64,000 nucleotides of DNA, taken from contig BCJJ01000020.1 in assembly GCA_039545355.1 (NCBI GenBank), forward strand, positions 186,001 through 250,000, given 5' to 3'. This document shows positions 32,641-44,400 of this stretch, in pieces. The DNA is from Trichosporon coremiiforme (lineage: Eukaryota > Basidiomycota > Tremellomycetes > Trichosporonales > Trichosporonaceae). Position numbers and translations under genes: made by a program. How positions within the stretch are numbered: position 1 is the first letter of the stretch; each line of letters opens with the position of its first letter. The notes under the pieces were generated by a model. It was not told where the DNA came from. It made no database searches and was given only the letters and a program-made list of their open reading frames with translations.

Positions 32641-33759
32641 TGGAATGGAGCATCCCGAAATAATTCAGCCAGAAAGTGACCGGGTTGCCCGGCACACCTC
32701 CGTGGAATGAGAGAAGAGAGGAGGAAGTCGAGCTGATGAGGATGAGAGAGAGAGACGGGAACTTGGCGCTGTTCTATGCGGGAGATAACTTTTCTATGCG
32801 CATCGGAAGCTTCGATACTCGCACTGTCCATCATCGTGCACCATCAAGGGATCATTGGGCATGGCGCACAATGGGAAAATTCGCCACACTATTTTCATCT
32901 ATTGAAGTAGCACTGCTGCTGTGGCGATGCGCTCACGACCTAATGCATGGAGCGTTGACAGTTCATCATAGTCACTGGATGCACTGATTCTCACGCCGAG
33001 CCTTTGTGAGAGCAAAGGTATGGCTGCATGCGTGTTTATGGAGTGGCATCGACTAGTGGAGGCTTGACTCCAGGGTCGAAAAGGACGCGAGCACCACCCA
33101 GCACACACACTCACTTACACACTCACCATGGTGGTAGAGCCAAGGCTGACTCTGTAATACACGTAAGCTCACCGATGATGCATATCTTCATGATCGTTGC
33201 TGCAAACGGTTTGGAATGCAGTTATGGAAACGAAAGAACGATACCCACTTGTAGCAGCCAGATTTCGAAGGGTTTCGATGAATTTCACGAATTATTCGAG
33301 GTGATGGCCATCCAATGCAGTATGCCACTCAGAATTCCCTGCTCACACTTTTGGTGTCCTTCTTCGAACCATAAGACCCCGATATATGACTGTAGCAGTC
33401 TTTTCTGGCAAAGGTGTTGGAAATCACGTGATTTCTTGCCCGTTACCCCGGTGCTCGGCAGCACCCCCGTTTTGACGTTCTATTGTTCTCGTTAGCATGC
33501 TTCTTACACACATGCTCGGCGTCCCTGCCGCCTTCCGACAGCCTGCAGTTAGCCTTATTGTTCTCTAGCTGTCTGTATATATATAAACGGCCGTCTGGCC
33601 ACCCTATGCAACCCCAAACCAATCGATCAGTTCTGTCTAGTCGCGCTGCGAGTCACATCATTACTCAGGCATCCAGCGACTTGAGATTCCAACAAAAGCG
33701 CGGGCTGATGACCCTCTATCAGTCTCCGGACTCGTTTCTCTCGACCGAGTACGGCCACA
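32641..33759. other. intergenic
   Basis: No gene supported. A TATATATATAAA sequence at about 33577-33588 is the most promoter-like element; it points toward the tRNA-Gly gene 170 bp downstream, but no transcript is recognisable. Confidence 0.45.
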
Positions 33760-33837
33760 ACATCTATGGTGAAATGGTATCATGCATCGTTGCCAAGCGG
33801 ATTCGATGCGGTGGGGGTTCGATTCCCCCTGGATGTA
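33760..33837 (+). tRNA. tRNA-Gly(GCC) with a 7-nt intron
   Basis: The acceptor strands ACATCTA and TGGATGT pair over seven positions with one G-U. The A box is TGGTGAAATGG. The anticodon stem CATCG/CGATG encloses TTGCCA, giving anticodon GCC. The T arm is GGGGG-TTCGATT-CCCCC. Seven extra bases (AGCGGAT) sit after position 37, the canonical tRNA intron site. Discriminator A is followed within three bases by TTTT, a pol III stop. Confidence 0.8.
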
Positions 33838-34405
33838 CTCTTTTGTTTGCTTTTACGCCTCCAGAGAGCGCGGAAGGGTTGCTTTTGGACGGTGGAAAGA
33901 CGGCGGTATGTGGTTGGTGGGTGGTGAGGTGGAATCGAGGACCCTCGCCCGCGACCGCTTTACGTCCGCTGCCTCTACCTGGCCTTGTTTTCGAGCTGTA
34001 TGCGCTGTTTAGGTAACGACTGTCGTCTTTGGAGGGCTTAGAGTAAGCTCTAGCTGGTAGAATGAGTTAAATGAGTTCAGGACGGTAAGCAGAGTTCGCG
34101 AGGAGCCCTAGCGCCTTCGGAGGTCCAACTCTGCAAGTGGCGTAGCTCCTCTCCTCGCACCAAGGGGGCCGCAACCTCGTATCCTATCCATAGCGTTTGA
34201 ACGAGTCTCCCCAGTTCTTCTCTCGGACCGAAGAGCTCGTACGAGCCGGTCAGGACGATTAAGCAGCTTGAACCGGCTTCCACCTCTCCACCTGGCTACC
34301 TGCTCCACATCCATCGCATCCCCCATCCGCTCTCTGCCTCCATCACCTCACGAACTCTTCCCAACACCTCGTCTCGCATGCACAGGGCCCCAGAGAGCCA
34401 AAACA
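33838..34405. other. gap between two tRNA genes
   Basis: 568 bp between convergent tRNA-Gly and tRNA-Val genes. No further RNA or protein gene recognised. Confidence 0.5.
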
Positions 34406-34491
34406 TGACCTCTGGCGGGGTCGAACCGCCGACCTTATGCGTGACAAGGCAGATGTTAAGCATACGCTCTAACCAACTGAGCTAAGTGGCC
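34406..34491 (-). tRNA. tRNA-Val(AAC) with a short intron
   Basis: Reads GGCCACT TAGCTCAGTTGG... on the minus strand. The anticodon stem TATGC/GCATA encloses TTAACA, giving anticodon AAC, followed by a 12-nt intron after position 37. The T arm is GGCGG-TTCGACC-CCGCC and the 3' strand AGAGGTCA. One A-A mismatch is present in the acceptor stem. TTTT follows five bases past the discriminator base. Confidence 0.85.
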
Positions 34492-35596
34492 AGGATGTTA
34501 CTGATGTCAGCAAGCTCCGCGGCGCGCCTCGGCGCCGGCGGAGCGGGTGCGAGTATGCGGCTTGCATGTTGTGAGTACTCTTTGTGATGAGACGACTCCG
34601 AGGTTCATGTTCGCCGCGGACGATGTGTAGACTCGGAGGAAGACACAATGTCGGCGGTAACGGTAGATAGCGACTCCGAACTCTGCGTGTACACATCGTC
34701 GGGAGAACGAACATGGACCTCGTCAATTCCTAGCCTCCATCTTCAAGAGAGAGAGACGCAAATGAGGACAGGCATTTCGTTTGCAAGAGCCTTCGTCGCT
34801 CCTTCTTCGCTGGACTGATAGGGAAAACTGCGACACTTGCAGCCGGCCCGCAACATAACCATGCACAGGATAGCTCCGACATCGAGACCGGTTTTGCGCC
34901 CGTAGATGCTTATCAATCTCAAATCTTGAGATGAGTCTAAAGCATTGGGAGCGATCCGGTGAACGTTGGACCGCGAGCTACGGCCCAAGCAAGCGGAGGC
35001 GCCGGCCATGTGTGCCTGTGGTCAGTGCGGAGCACCGTAACGCGGTCGGCGTGACAGTGCGGCGTCCTGTGTACGCGGTGTCCATTCCTCCACGCCATGT
35101 ACGCGAATGAGCGGATCGGAGCCGTGGCTCGCTTTTACAGTTCTCGCGCTAGTCGGGCGACGCGTCGTTGTTGTCGTAATTGGAGCGGAGAGCAATGTTG
35201 ACGCATTCATGGGGAGGTTGTCGATCCAGGGTGGAAGACGTGGGCCGTGCCTGGCTCGAGATTCGTCCGCGCACATCCGCACCTAGCGTTCTGTTGTTGC
35301 TGTCGCTCGCTTGCTGGAACTTGACGTTGCACCTCCTACCCACTCAATATCACAGCACGACGGAGCATATAACTGGTGACGGAAGACTGTGAAGAGAACC
35401 CCTCTCCAGCTTCCTTCAGCACTCCTCGCCATCCCTCGAGTCCGGCCGGTTCGTGTCACGACCTTCCCTCCCCGAGCTCGCGGCTGGACCCGACTCCCGA
35501 TCCCGCCCCGCGACACCGAGCAGCCCTCCACCTCAGCGCCCGACCGTGTCCTCGAGCTCGAACCCGTTCGTCTAGCCCAACTTCTCCCAAGGCAAG
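34492..35596. other. intergenic
   Basis: No supported gene. CT-rich sequence from about 35390 to 35590 is probably the 5' leader of the coiled-coil gene that starts at 35597. Confidence 0.5.
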
Positions 35597-38500
35597 ATGA
35601 CGACCGCCATCCCCCAGCCCTCGCTGCCCCCGACGCATCCTCTGTCGATCGAGATCCAATCGTTGAAGCAGCAGATCAACCAATACCGCCAGATCGCGCA
35701 TCAGAGCTTCATCGAAATCCAGGGTGTCAGGCTCGAGCTCGAACTCAAGAAGGATGAAGTCACTGGCCTTGAGAGGAAGAACGAGGCGCTGAAGCAGGAG
35801 GTGGAGACACTCCGGTGAGTTGGTTCAGACACGTGAATAGTGCGTGCAGCACGCTGACTTCAGCACGACCCCGGAACCGCCTCAAACTCCGCCTCCTGCC
35901 AACGCCCTCGCCGAACTCTCCCTCGCTCACCGCCGTCTTTCTGCCAAGCTCGACTTCACGGAACAGCAGCTGCGATCAGTCACACTCGAGCTGGCGTCGT
36001 CAAAGCAGGAGCTTGGTCGAGTGCTCAAGGAGAAGGAACATGAGAAGGTTCTCCTTAACGAGCTTAGGGTTGGCGAGGAGGATAGGGAAGAGGAGGTGGC
36101 TTGGGAGAGGGGAGAGAGGAAACGCATGGAGGAGCAGAAGAAGCTCTGGTGAGTTGGAAGCGGCCGAGTCACAACTGACGTTTAGTGACCTTGCGATCGC
36201 CGAATATGCTGCCCTCGTCTCGAGGCTTGACCCCAGCGCCGTTCCCCCACCTTTGCCCCGGCGACTCAGTGACAACATTCTCCAGAAGACTCCTATCCTG
36301 ACCGATACTGAGGACAAGGAGAAGACTGCTGAGCCTAAGGGAACCGCGAAACTTGAGCCCAAGGAGAACGGCAAGTCTGAAGAGGTCATCAATAAGGACG
36401 ACGCCGAGAAGGACGGTAAGAGCGACAAGAGCGCCCCTGCGTCCCCGACCAAGTCGAATCACAGGTCATCTGCCTCGATCTCCTCGATCACCCAGTCTTC
36501 CGATGCTATCTCTAATCTCCTCATCGGTCAGCGTGGCGTCGCTCGTCTCTTCAAGGACTTCACGTCCGTCGTTTCCGGCAAGGATAAGGAAATTGCCCGT
36601 CTCCAGAACCGCGTCGACGAGCTGGAGGTTGCGCTCGGCGCCTTGCGCGAGCAGCTTGAGGCGGAGACCACTGCGCTGGTCGACGCCCAAGCTGAGCGCG
36701 ACCGCGTCCTCCGCGACGATGCTTCCGCCGCCAAGGTCGTTGAGCGGTACATGACCTTCAGCCAGAAGGCTCACGAGACTGTCCACTCCCACCTTGGACA
36801 CCTCCGATCACGCACCTCCGCCACTCAGGCCACCCTGAGGAACGAGGCTGCGGTGCTCAGGCGCCGCATTGAGGCTGAGGTTGAGAGGTCTAACCGTCTC
36901 CGCACCGCCACAGAGGAAATGGCTGACGAGCTTGGCAAGGAGTCTGCGGGCCGCAGGCGCGAGGTGGCGATGCGCCTCCAACTGATTGCTGCCGAGGAGA
37001 CCCGTTCTCGCCGCGCTGAGAGCTGGCTCGACCGCGTGCGACGCTTCCGGTCCGAGGGAGCCGAGATAGACAGCAACTTGCTCGCTCCTCTACTCGACGA
37101 GGCCGTTGCCATTCTCTCTCCTGCTGCTCCGGTGGAGCCCAAGGCGGGCGGCAAGTGGAGAGGCATGTTCGGCAGGCGCAAGAGCGTCTCCGCTTCTGCC
37201 CCTGCTGTCGCTACTCCCGACGAGGAGAGTTTGGCCCGCATCTTCCTCGCAGAGGAGCTCGTCCAGCATCTCGTAAACGACCTCCAGATCGAAACGGAGC
37301 GCAGGATGGAGCTCGAGAAGCAGCGAGTCGCCTGGCTCGCCCGTGAGGCTGAGGAAGGTGTTCCCCCTGAAGTTGAGGAGAACGGGGACAAGGTGAACGA
37401 CACTGGTATGCTTTTCTCTGTCGAGAATGAGGACGACAGTGAGGAGGAGTCTGCTTCCGAGGATGACACTGAACATCCAGAGGAGAACGATGACACACCT
37501 GAAGACGTCAAGTCTGAAGACAAGGAAGACAAGGAGGTCAAGGAGAACAGCCTGAAGAGCCCGAAGAAGAGCAAGAAAGTCCGCAAGACGTCTAACGCTG
37601 CGGAGTCGACTGCCGAAGGCGGAAGTATCAAGTTACCAGAGCTCAAAGTCACGACGACGATGGCAGAGAAGGAGCACCTGGACGAGCTGCAAGCCATCTT
37701 CGAGCCGCTCGAACAGCGCTACACCCCTCTCCAGAAGTCTCTCCACGACCAGTCCTTCGCCCTCCAGCACCTGAAGACCTCTGTGCCCGAGCTCGCCCCG
37801 AAGCGCCCCGGTTTACGCGCCGTCAGCCTCAACCTGAAGGGCCGCTCCGAGCACGACGACCTCATCTCGCTCCTCGACGGTCTGTACGAGGTGATTGAGG
37901 ATGCGCGCGTCGACACAGAGATCGCGACGGCTGACGAGGACCGCGTGTTCCACGGCTTTGCCGCTCTGCTGGACGTCGGCGGCCGCGGCGTCGTGCAGGC
38001 CGCCTCAGTGCTGCGCGATGCCCGCTCCTATGCCGCCTCTCGCTCAGGCGACGGTACGACCTATGCGCGCCTCTCTGTGCGCGTGAGCGACATCGAGCAC
38101 GACCTCATGACGATCAAGCGCGCGATGCACGAGCACGCGGGCGAGGTCGAGCCTGAGGAGGTCCAGCCGCAGGTGAGCGGCATGGCCGCCCTGGGGCGCC
38201 GAAAGCTGTCGCTTTGGCAGTCTCTCCCTCTTAAGACGGTGACCGCCAGCCGCGGGCCCGTCCTCCTGTCTCCTTTAACTGCACTTCGCAGTGGCAGCCC
38301 GGACCTCTCCGGTGACGATCTGATCCAGCGCCGCAGCGCGTCGAGTCCGATCGGTCTGCTCAGCAGCGTCGGGCGTTCTCTCAGCTCCGGCGTCGGTGCC
38401 ATGGGCAATGGCATCACGGGCGGCGGGCGCAAAGTCTCCGATCTCGCCGCCGGCGCGCTATACCTCCCCACGCGCAGCCGGCGCAATACGGTTAACAGCC

Positions 38501-38640
38501 AGACCAACGATGCCAAGGACGAAAAGAAGTCCGAGGACGTCGCTGAGCTTGCTGCTAATGGCGAGAAGCCAACACCGCCGCCCAAGGACGAGAAGAAGGA
38601 GGAGCCGGACCGCAAGGGAGAAGTCGACGATGTGGAGTAG
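35597..38640 (+). CDS. large coiled-coil protein of unknown function
   Basis: Three exons (35597-35814, 35864-36148, 36186-38640) give 985 residues. I do not recognise a family. Long heptad-like coiled coils occupy about residues 15-75, 90-165, 305-460 and 525-560, the third being the longest. Between them are charged, disordered linkers: a Lys/Glu-rich region, a very acidic run near residues 580-640 (DDSEEESASEDDTEHPEEN) and a Lys-rich stretch just after. A globular-looking helical segment lies near 690-810. The C-terminus has KKEEPDRKGEVDDVE. There is no membrane segment or signal peptide. A tether, cytoskeletal or trafficking scaffold is conceivable, but nothing in the sequence decides this. 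Next gene downstream is convergent. Confidence 0.85.
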
Positions 38641-38916
38641 CCTGATGTCCTACTGTCCTGTATATAATACCACGCACCCATAGACACAACATTATTACAC
38701 TGTTTCCATCTGCATGTTGTGAACCCGTCGTCGACTTAGTCCAGGCTGATACAGACAGTCAGGCCGAGCCAGTCGCAGTCAGTCTCGTCAGTCCTACCGT
38801 CGCCCGCCTGTGTCTAGCCCAATCAGTACAGTTATCCAGGCTACGTCCAATGCTAAAGAGGTGCATGCGATGCGGCCGAGAAAGAGGAGAGTGATGTTTT
38901 AACTGCTAGAATGAAA

Positions 38917-39652
38917 TTACCAGAACGTCCTGCGCTTCTCGCGGAGATCGCGGAAGAGCTGCTTGCGCTCTCCCCAGGTGTTCTTCTGGAGCGCGAGCGC
39001 GGCGTCCTTCTTGGCGCGGGCTGATCGGGACAGGGGCGCGACGCGCGAGATGAGCGGCGTCTGGGCCTTGGGGATGTTGAGCCTGGACGTTAGCGGTGCG
39101 AGAGAAGCGAGCAGCGCGGGGCTGCTGCTGGCCATTCCACTGAGACCAGCTTGGTCGGCGGGTGGCTGCCAGCTGATGACCAGCGAACGGCAGCCAGTGT
39201 GGCCTAACGGCCACAGCTCCAGTGTGTACTCACTCCTGCGCAATCTCTCCCTTAGAGTATCCCTTCTCCCTCAATCCTCGGATCTTCTCAACCATGCCCG
39301 CGTCCCAGTTCGGGTTGATCTTCCTCTCGCTCTGTCTAGCGTGAAGCAGGGGCGCGCCCTCCTCGCCAGTGAGCTCAACCTGCTGCCCCTGCACCCACTG
39401 CGTGAATTGCGTAGGCAGGCCGAGGGTGTAGCTCGGCGCAGAGGGGGGCGGGGCGTAATGCAGCGTGAGGCCGCTGTCGAGCTCGGCCTTGGACGAGGTC
39501 GGCTCGGAGGGGCCGACGAGAGCCTGAGGACGAGGGACGGAGGCACCCTCAGTCGCACGAGGGGGGCGCGGCTCGAAGGGCGACCGCGGGATCGGCAGGC
39601 GCGTAGGGCGCGCACGGTGAAGAACGCTTGCTGGGGCGGTTGGTCGGAACAT
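38917..39652 (-). CDS. mitochondrial large-subunit ribosomal protein, L20/mL58 type
   Basis: Two exons (39652-39234 and 39082-38917) give 194 residues. The intron has a GTGAGT donor and a GCTAACGTCCAG acceptor. The N-terminus (MFRPTAPASVLHRARPTRL) lacks acidic residues and fits a mitochondrial presequence. The central part has NPNWDAGMVEKIRGLREKGY, a helix-turn pattern with KGEIAQELNIP. The C-terminus ALQKNTWGERKQLFRDLREK followed by RRTFW resembles the end of fungal MRP-L20 proteins, which have a W-R-K/RRxxW pattern. The assignment rests on that pattern and on size, so it is probable only. The gene converges with the coiled-coil gene. Confidence 0.7.
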
Positions 39653-41494
39653 TTTGGTTGTGGTTGGTGTAGGCGAGTCGGACGAGCTCGAAGTCCACAG
39701 GGGTTGTAGGAGGGCGGAGGACTGACTTTTCGTTAGGACCCGTTCAGTGGACAAACTGCCGGCGTGGGAGAGTTAGCCACGTGCAGATGTGCCTGGACGT
39801 GCCTCGATGTGCTCACCCACCTACGATCGATCACATCTTGAAGGTGACAGCTGAGGCAACAAAGACGGGTGACAATGCAAGCTCGTCACAATGCAGAGCG
39901 TGATGACAACAAAAGTGCGCAGTGCACTATTGTTTGTAGCGAGATAAATCGGTGCGCTGATTCCCATGGCTGGCTGGCTGGCAGCCACCACTGCATCACT
40001 GCCAACCGAATGGCCCACATTGCGAAGTCAGACGCTGAACACGCCTACCGTGGGAAAGTGAGTATTCGCTCTACGCGTCTCACTCGAAAGATGCCCAAGC
40101 ACGAAGCAAGGAGCTCCGAGGTCACGTGCCGATGTAGATCGGAGGTGGCATCCACTCGGCAAAGATAAGAAAAAGCAGTGGAGCATGTGGTTGCAGGTAT
40201 GCGATGGTGCTGACGCATGCAGCCGTGTTCTGGAGGTGCAGCATTGGATTGGCAAAAAGCAGTGCATTGGGGAAGAGGTCGCAAGGGCCGTGAGAGACGC
40301 TGAGGCTGGGGCTGAAAGAATGACGCTGGCGATTTGGATGGGCTTTGGCCGAACGACCGACGACGACTGACGCGCCATGCAGACCTACAGACCTGAATCT
40401 GGATGGTTGTTCCAGCTTTGGGCTTGGATCGAGATCGGAGACTAAAACCTGCCTGCAGCCTGCCCCGGTTGCGCCGGCTCCTTGAAAGTGACGTGGCCCT
40501 TGGACCTGAGTGTAATCCGTGATTAGAGCGTGGCGCGATTGCATTAAGCGAGGTGGATTAGCGGGAGCAGATTTAACGTTGGGATAGGATCGATGGACTA
40601 TGGACTGTTGGTTCTGAATTCCAGGTGCGGTGGTGTGGGCTGATGCTCCTGACGATTGATGCCTTCGGCCTCAGCCTCGACTCCTCCAACCACGAAAAGA
40701 GTACAGCCCAGCCAGCATCCACCAACTAGCCCCGCTGCCCCGCTGCCCCCGGCTTCCCCTCCAATCTCCATGCCCCTTCCCCGGCCCGGCACGAAAACCT
40801 GTTCTCGGAAAACAAGATGCTGCACCGTCAGACCACCCCCATGCATTGCATCTGACCCCCTGCCGAGGCCATCATCGCGCCCCCGCTCGCCGTCATAGAT
40901 AACTGACTGCCGACTGTCAGTCACCCCGGTGGAGGTACACCGCGCTTGCTCAGCTCACGCTTTGCTCACGCTCCGCCCTCCGCGTCCCCACCCAAAACCC
41001 ATCATCCATTTAAGACTCGGTACCACTCTTGGCTAAGGGCACGCCTGCACGCCTGGCCACCTGGCTCCGGGCTCCCCTCAACTCGCATCCCCCGCGACTC
41101 CCCCCCTCTCTTTCCCAAATCCCGCGCACCTCATTCTTTCTCATCATCCCATCCCAACAACGCCAACGCACCAAAGCATCAAGAAAATCCTGTCACAACA
41201 CCCATCCATCCTCCCTACCCCTACATTAACCGTGTAACACCTCGTCCAATAAACGAGCCCCATCAGCCCAACAGCACAGCAAGCCTCGGAATACCCACAG
41301 GACCCGCAGGATCGCACCGCACGCCGACTGCTTACTGCCTGTCTTGGGTTCTCGCTTCCACCAGCCTACTAGGCGGGGCAGTCGCCAGAACACACTCCAC
41401 CACTTACATCCCAACGTAACCGCAAGTCAAGCAAAAGCAACAAACGCGACACCGGCAGGCAGCACCGAGCAGCCATCGAGCCATCAACGCCATC
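39653..41494. other. 1.8-kb intergenic region upstream of INO80
   Basis: Divergent promoter region between the ribosomal protein gene and INO80. The final 500 bp (about 40970-41490) is C/A-rich and T-poor and is probably the INO80 leader. No RNA or protein gene supported. Confidence 0.5.
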
Positions 41495-44400
41495 ATGGCA
41501 GAGTACGATTATGATCGCGAAGGCGACCGGGACCTCGACCTCATCGACGAGCCCCGGGCCAGTCGTGCGCATCGTACAAGGCATCACTCAAACAGCAGGA
41601 GCCCAGTGATTACCAACGGAGGCATGGATTTGGACAGGGCGGTAAGTACCTAGGCACCTGGTGTGCCCGGGAGCGTGGTGTTGGTTGGGCCGCGGACTAC
41701 TATGGGCGGGGCGCGACGGTGGATTCGGGTGTGCCGCACGCAGCATGGTGCAAACACAATCTTTTCCCGCGAGGCCCCTCGCCTCTCGTATCCCATCGTG
41801 TCCCTTCCGTGTCCTTTGACACACGTTATGCGCCAGAGCTGTAACTAACATTGACGCAGCCGTCCCCGCCACGTCCGTCGGTTTCCTCTCGCATGTCGCT
41901 GTCAGCTCTTGTGAATTCTCCTCCCCCGCCTGCGTCTGCCTCACCCCCTCCCGTCACTCGCAGCTCGCGCCAGCCAGCCCTCTCGCCGCCGGCACGTTCG
42001 TCGTCTCGCTACACCGACTACCCATCCAGCTCGCGCTACGAGCCCGGGTACATGTCGCGTTCGAACCGCTCGCTCCAGTCTTCCTCTGATTATTACGGCG
42101 TCCCCCGCGATGTAGGACGCTCCTACCTCCACCGCGGCGACCACAGCAGGGCAGACATGTCCTACGACAGCCCAGAGACGAGCCGGTACGATCGTGCCCC
42201 GTCCTACGACACCACGCACGAGTACAGTACCGCGGCCGATCCGTACGAGTCGAGGCGCCTGCGATCATCCGGTCGCCGCTCTGGTGGTGGGCCGGGTCCC
42301 TCGTCATACGCGTCGTACCGCTCGCCTTCTCCTCCCCATGCACCGCCCGCGTTCCAGCCGTACCAGCCGTCCGGGTGGCGCAACGGTGGTGGCCACGAGC
42401 GCGATCACGAGCACGAACGGGAGGAGTCGCCTCTTCCCCCGGCTGCATCGAGCCCTGTCTCTGATCGTCGCCGCTCGCCAGAGCCCGCGTCCGCACCCAC
42501 AGCAGCTGAAACAATGCCGTCCACTGTGGGAAGGAAGGTGCTTCGCCATGACGACAGTCTAGAGGAGAACCAGGACGTGTGGCAAGAGCATCTTCGCACG
42601 TTTCAGCAACGACGCGAGCACGAGGCCAACGAGATCCTCTACTGGACACCTGACGTGGGCGACGGCAAAAACGTCACCGTCAAGGTCCCGACCAAGCGCA
42701 AGGGCTGGCCTGCCGATCACCCCACGCGCATTGCGCAGCGCCAGGCGAAGGAAGCCGCACTCGCCGCCGGCCAGGAGCTTCCCAAGAAGAAGTACAAGCG
42801 CAAACCCAAGGTGTCCTCGGCCGCGATCGACGACGAGCTTCTCGGCCTTGCCGAGGGCGACATGGTTGCAGCTAGCAGCCCCATGCCTGCCTCTTCGGTG
42901 CACGATGGCGACGACGACATGATCCCCGACATTGACCCGAACGCCCTTGTCTGGCCCTCGGGTCTCACTCGCGCCGAGGTCATCGCCAAGATCGAAGCGA
43001 ACGACATGAAGGGCCTCACCGAGGATGACGTCAAGCAAGTCCAGGACGAGATGTGGCTCAAGAAGAACGGCCCCGCCGCACGTAGAAAGGACGGCACCAT
43101 GCGCAAGAAGCCCGGTCCCGCCAAGGGTTGGAAGCGCATGAGGCGTCTCGCGGAGAAGGCTGCCCGCGGCGAGAACGGCGAGAGCGAGGGCGATGAGTCG
43201 ACGCTGAACGGGGAAGCGGATGCCGACATTGCCGCCCTGCTGGACGACGGTTCCGAGGCTCCTCCCAAAAAGCGCCGCCAGTCGAAGAAGAAGAAGAGCC
43301 TGGCTGCCGACGTCACCGTTGACGATATCATCAACTCGGAGATCGACGAGATCAAGGCCGACGACGACGGGACGGCCAACGGCGACGTGCCGCCACCGCC
43401 ACCTCCCAAGAAGCGCTCGGGGAAGGCCAAGGAGCCCGGAGTCGGCAAAGGTCGCTGGACTCGTCCTCCCAAGGAGAAGAAGATCAAGGCGAAGGAGGAG
43501 GAAGCCGCGCGCGAGGAAGCGGAGAGCGTCCCCCCGCCACCGCCGCCGCCTCCGCGTCACCAGCCGAACACGTACGACCCGCGCGGCGTGTCCGAGCGCG
43601 AGGCCGAGGTCCGTCTTTCGCTCGTCGAGGAGATCCAGCGCCAGGTCTGGTCGTCGATCATCCGCGATGTGCCCCGTGTCTACCGTGTCAACCAGGCGTT
43701 CGACAACGCGATCAAGCAGGACGCCGCTCGTACCGCCCAGGCGTGCCAGCGCAACCTGCTCAACTCGCGTAACCTCCGCCCGTCCCACCGTTCGGCCAAG
43801 TCCAACAAGGACGCCAACGCCAAGGCCAAGCGTGTCATGCGTGAAATGATGGTCTACTGGCGCAAGAACGAGAAGGACGAGGTAGCCGCGCGCAAGCGTG
43901 CCGAGAAGGAAGCGCTGGAGAAGGCCAAGGCCGAGGAAGAGGCGCGTGAATCCAAGCGTCAGGCCCGTAAGCTCAACTTCCTGCTCACGCAGACCGAGCT
44001 GTACTCGCACTTCATCGGCAAAAAGATCAAGACGAACGAGGCCGAGGAGATGGACGGTGGCCAGTCGACGCCTATCCCCGACGCGCCCAAAGGTGTCTCC
44101 GGTAACCTCGAGGAGCTCGCTGCCGGCGAGGAGAAGGAGCTCGACTTTGATGACGATGATGAGGAGAACCTCCGCCGTCACGCCGCCAAGGGTGCGCTCG
44201 CCACCATGCAGGCGTCCCGCGACAAGGCGCGCGAGTTCGACAAGAGGGCCGACGATCCCATGGACGCCGACGAGCTCGACTTCCAGAACCCGAACCTCGG
44301 AGAGAACCAGGTCACCATCACGCAGCCCAAGCGTCTCATGGCGCAGCTCAAGGAGTACCAGCTCAAGGGTCTCACCTGGCTCGGAAACCTGTACGAGCAG

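Noticed and set aside
33483..34016. 177-codon plus-strand frame
   Set aside because: It runs straight through the tRNA-Gly gene and has no protein-like features.
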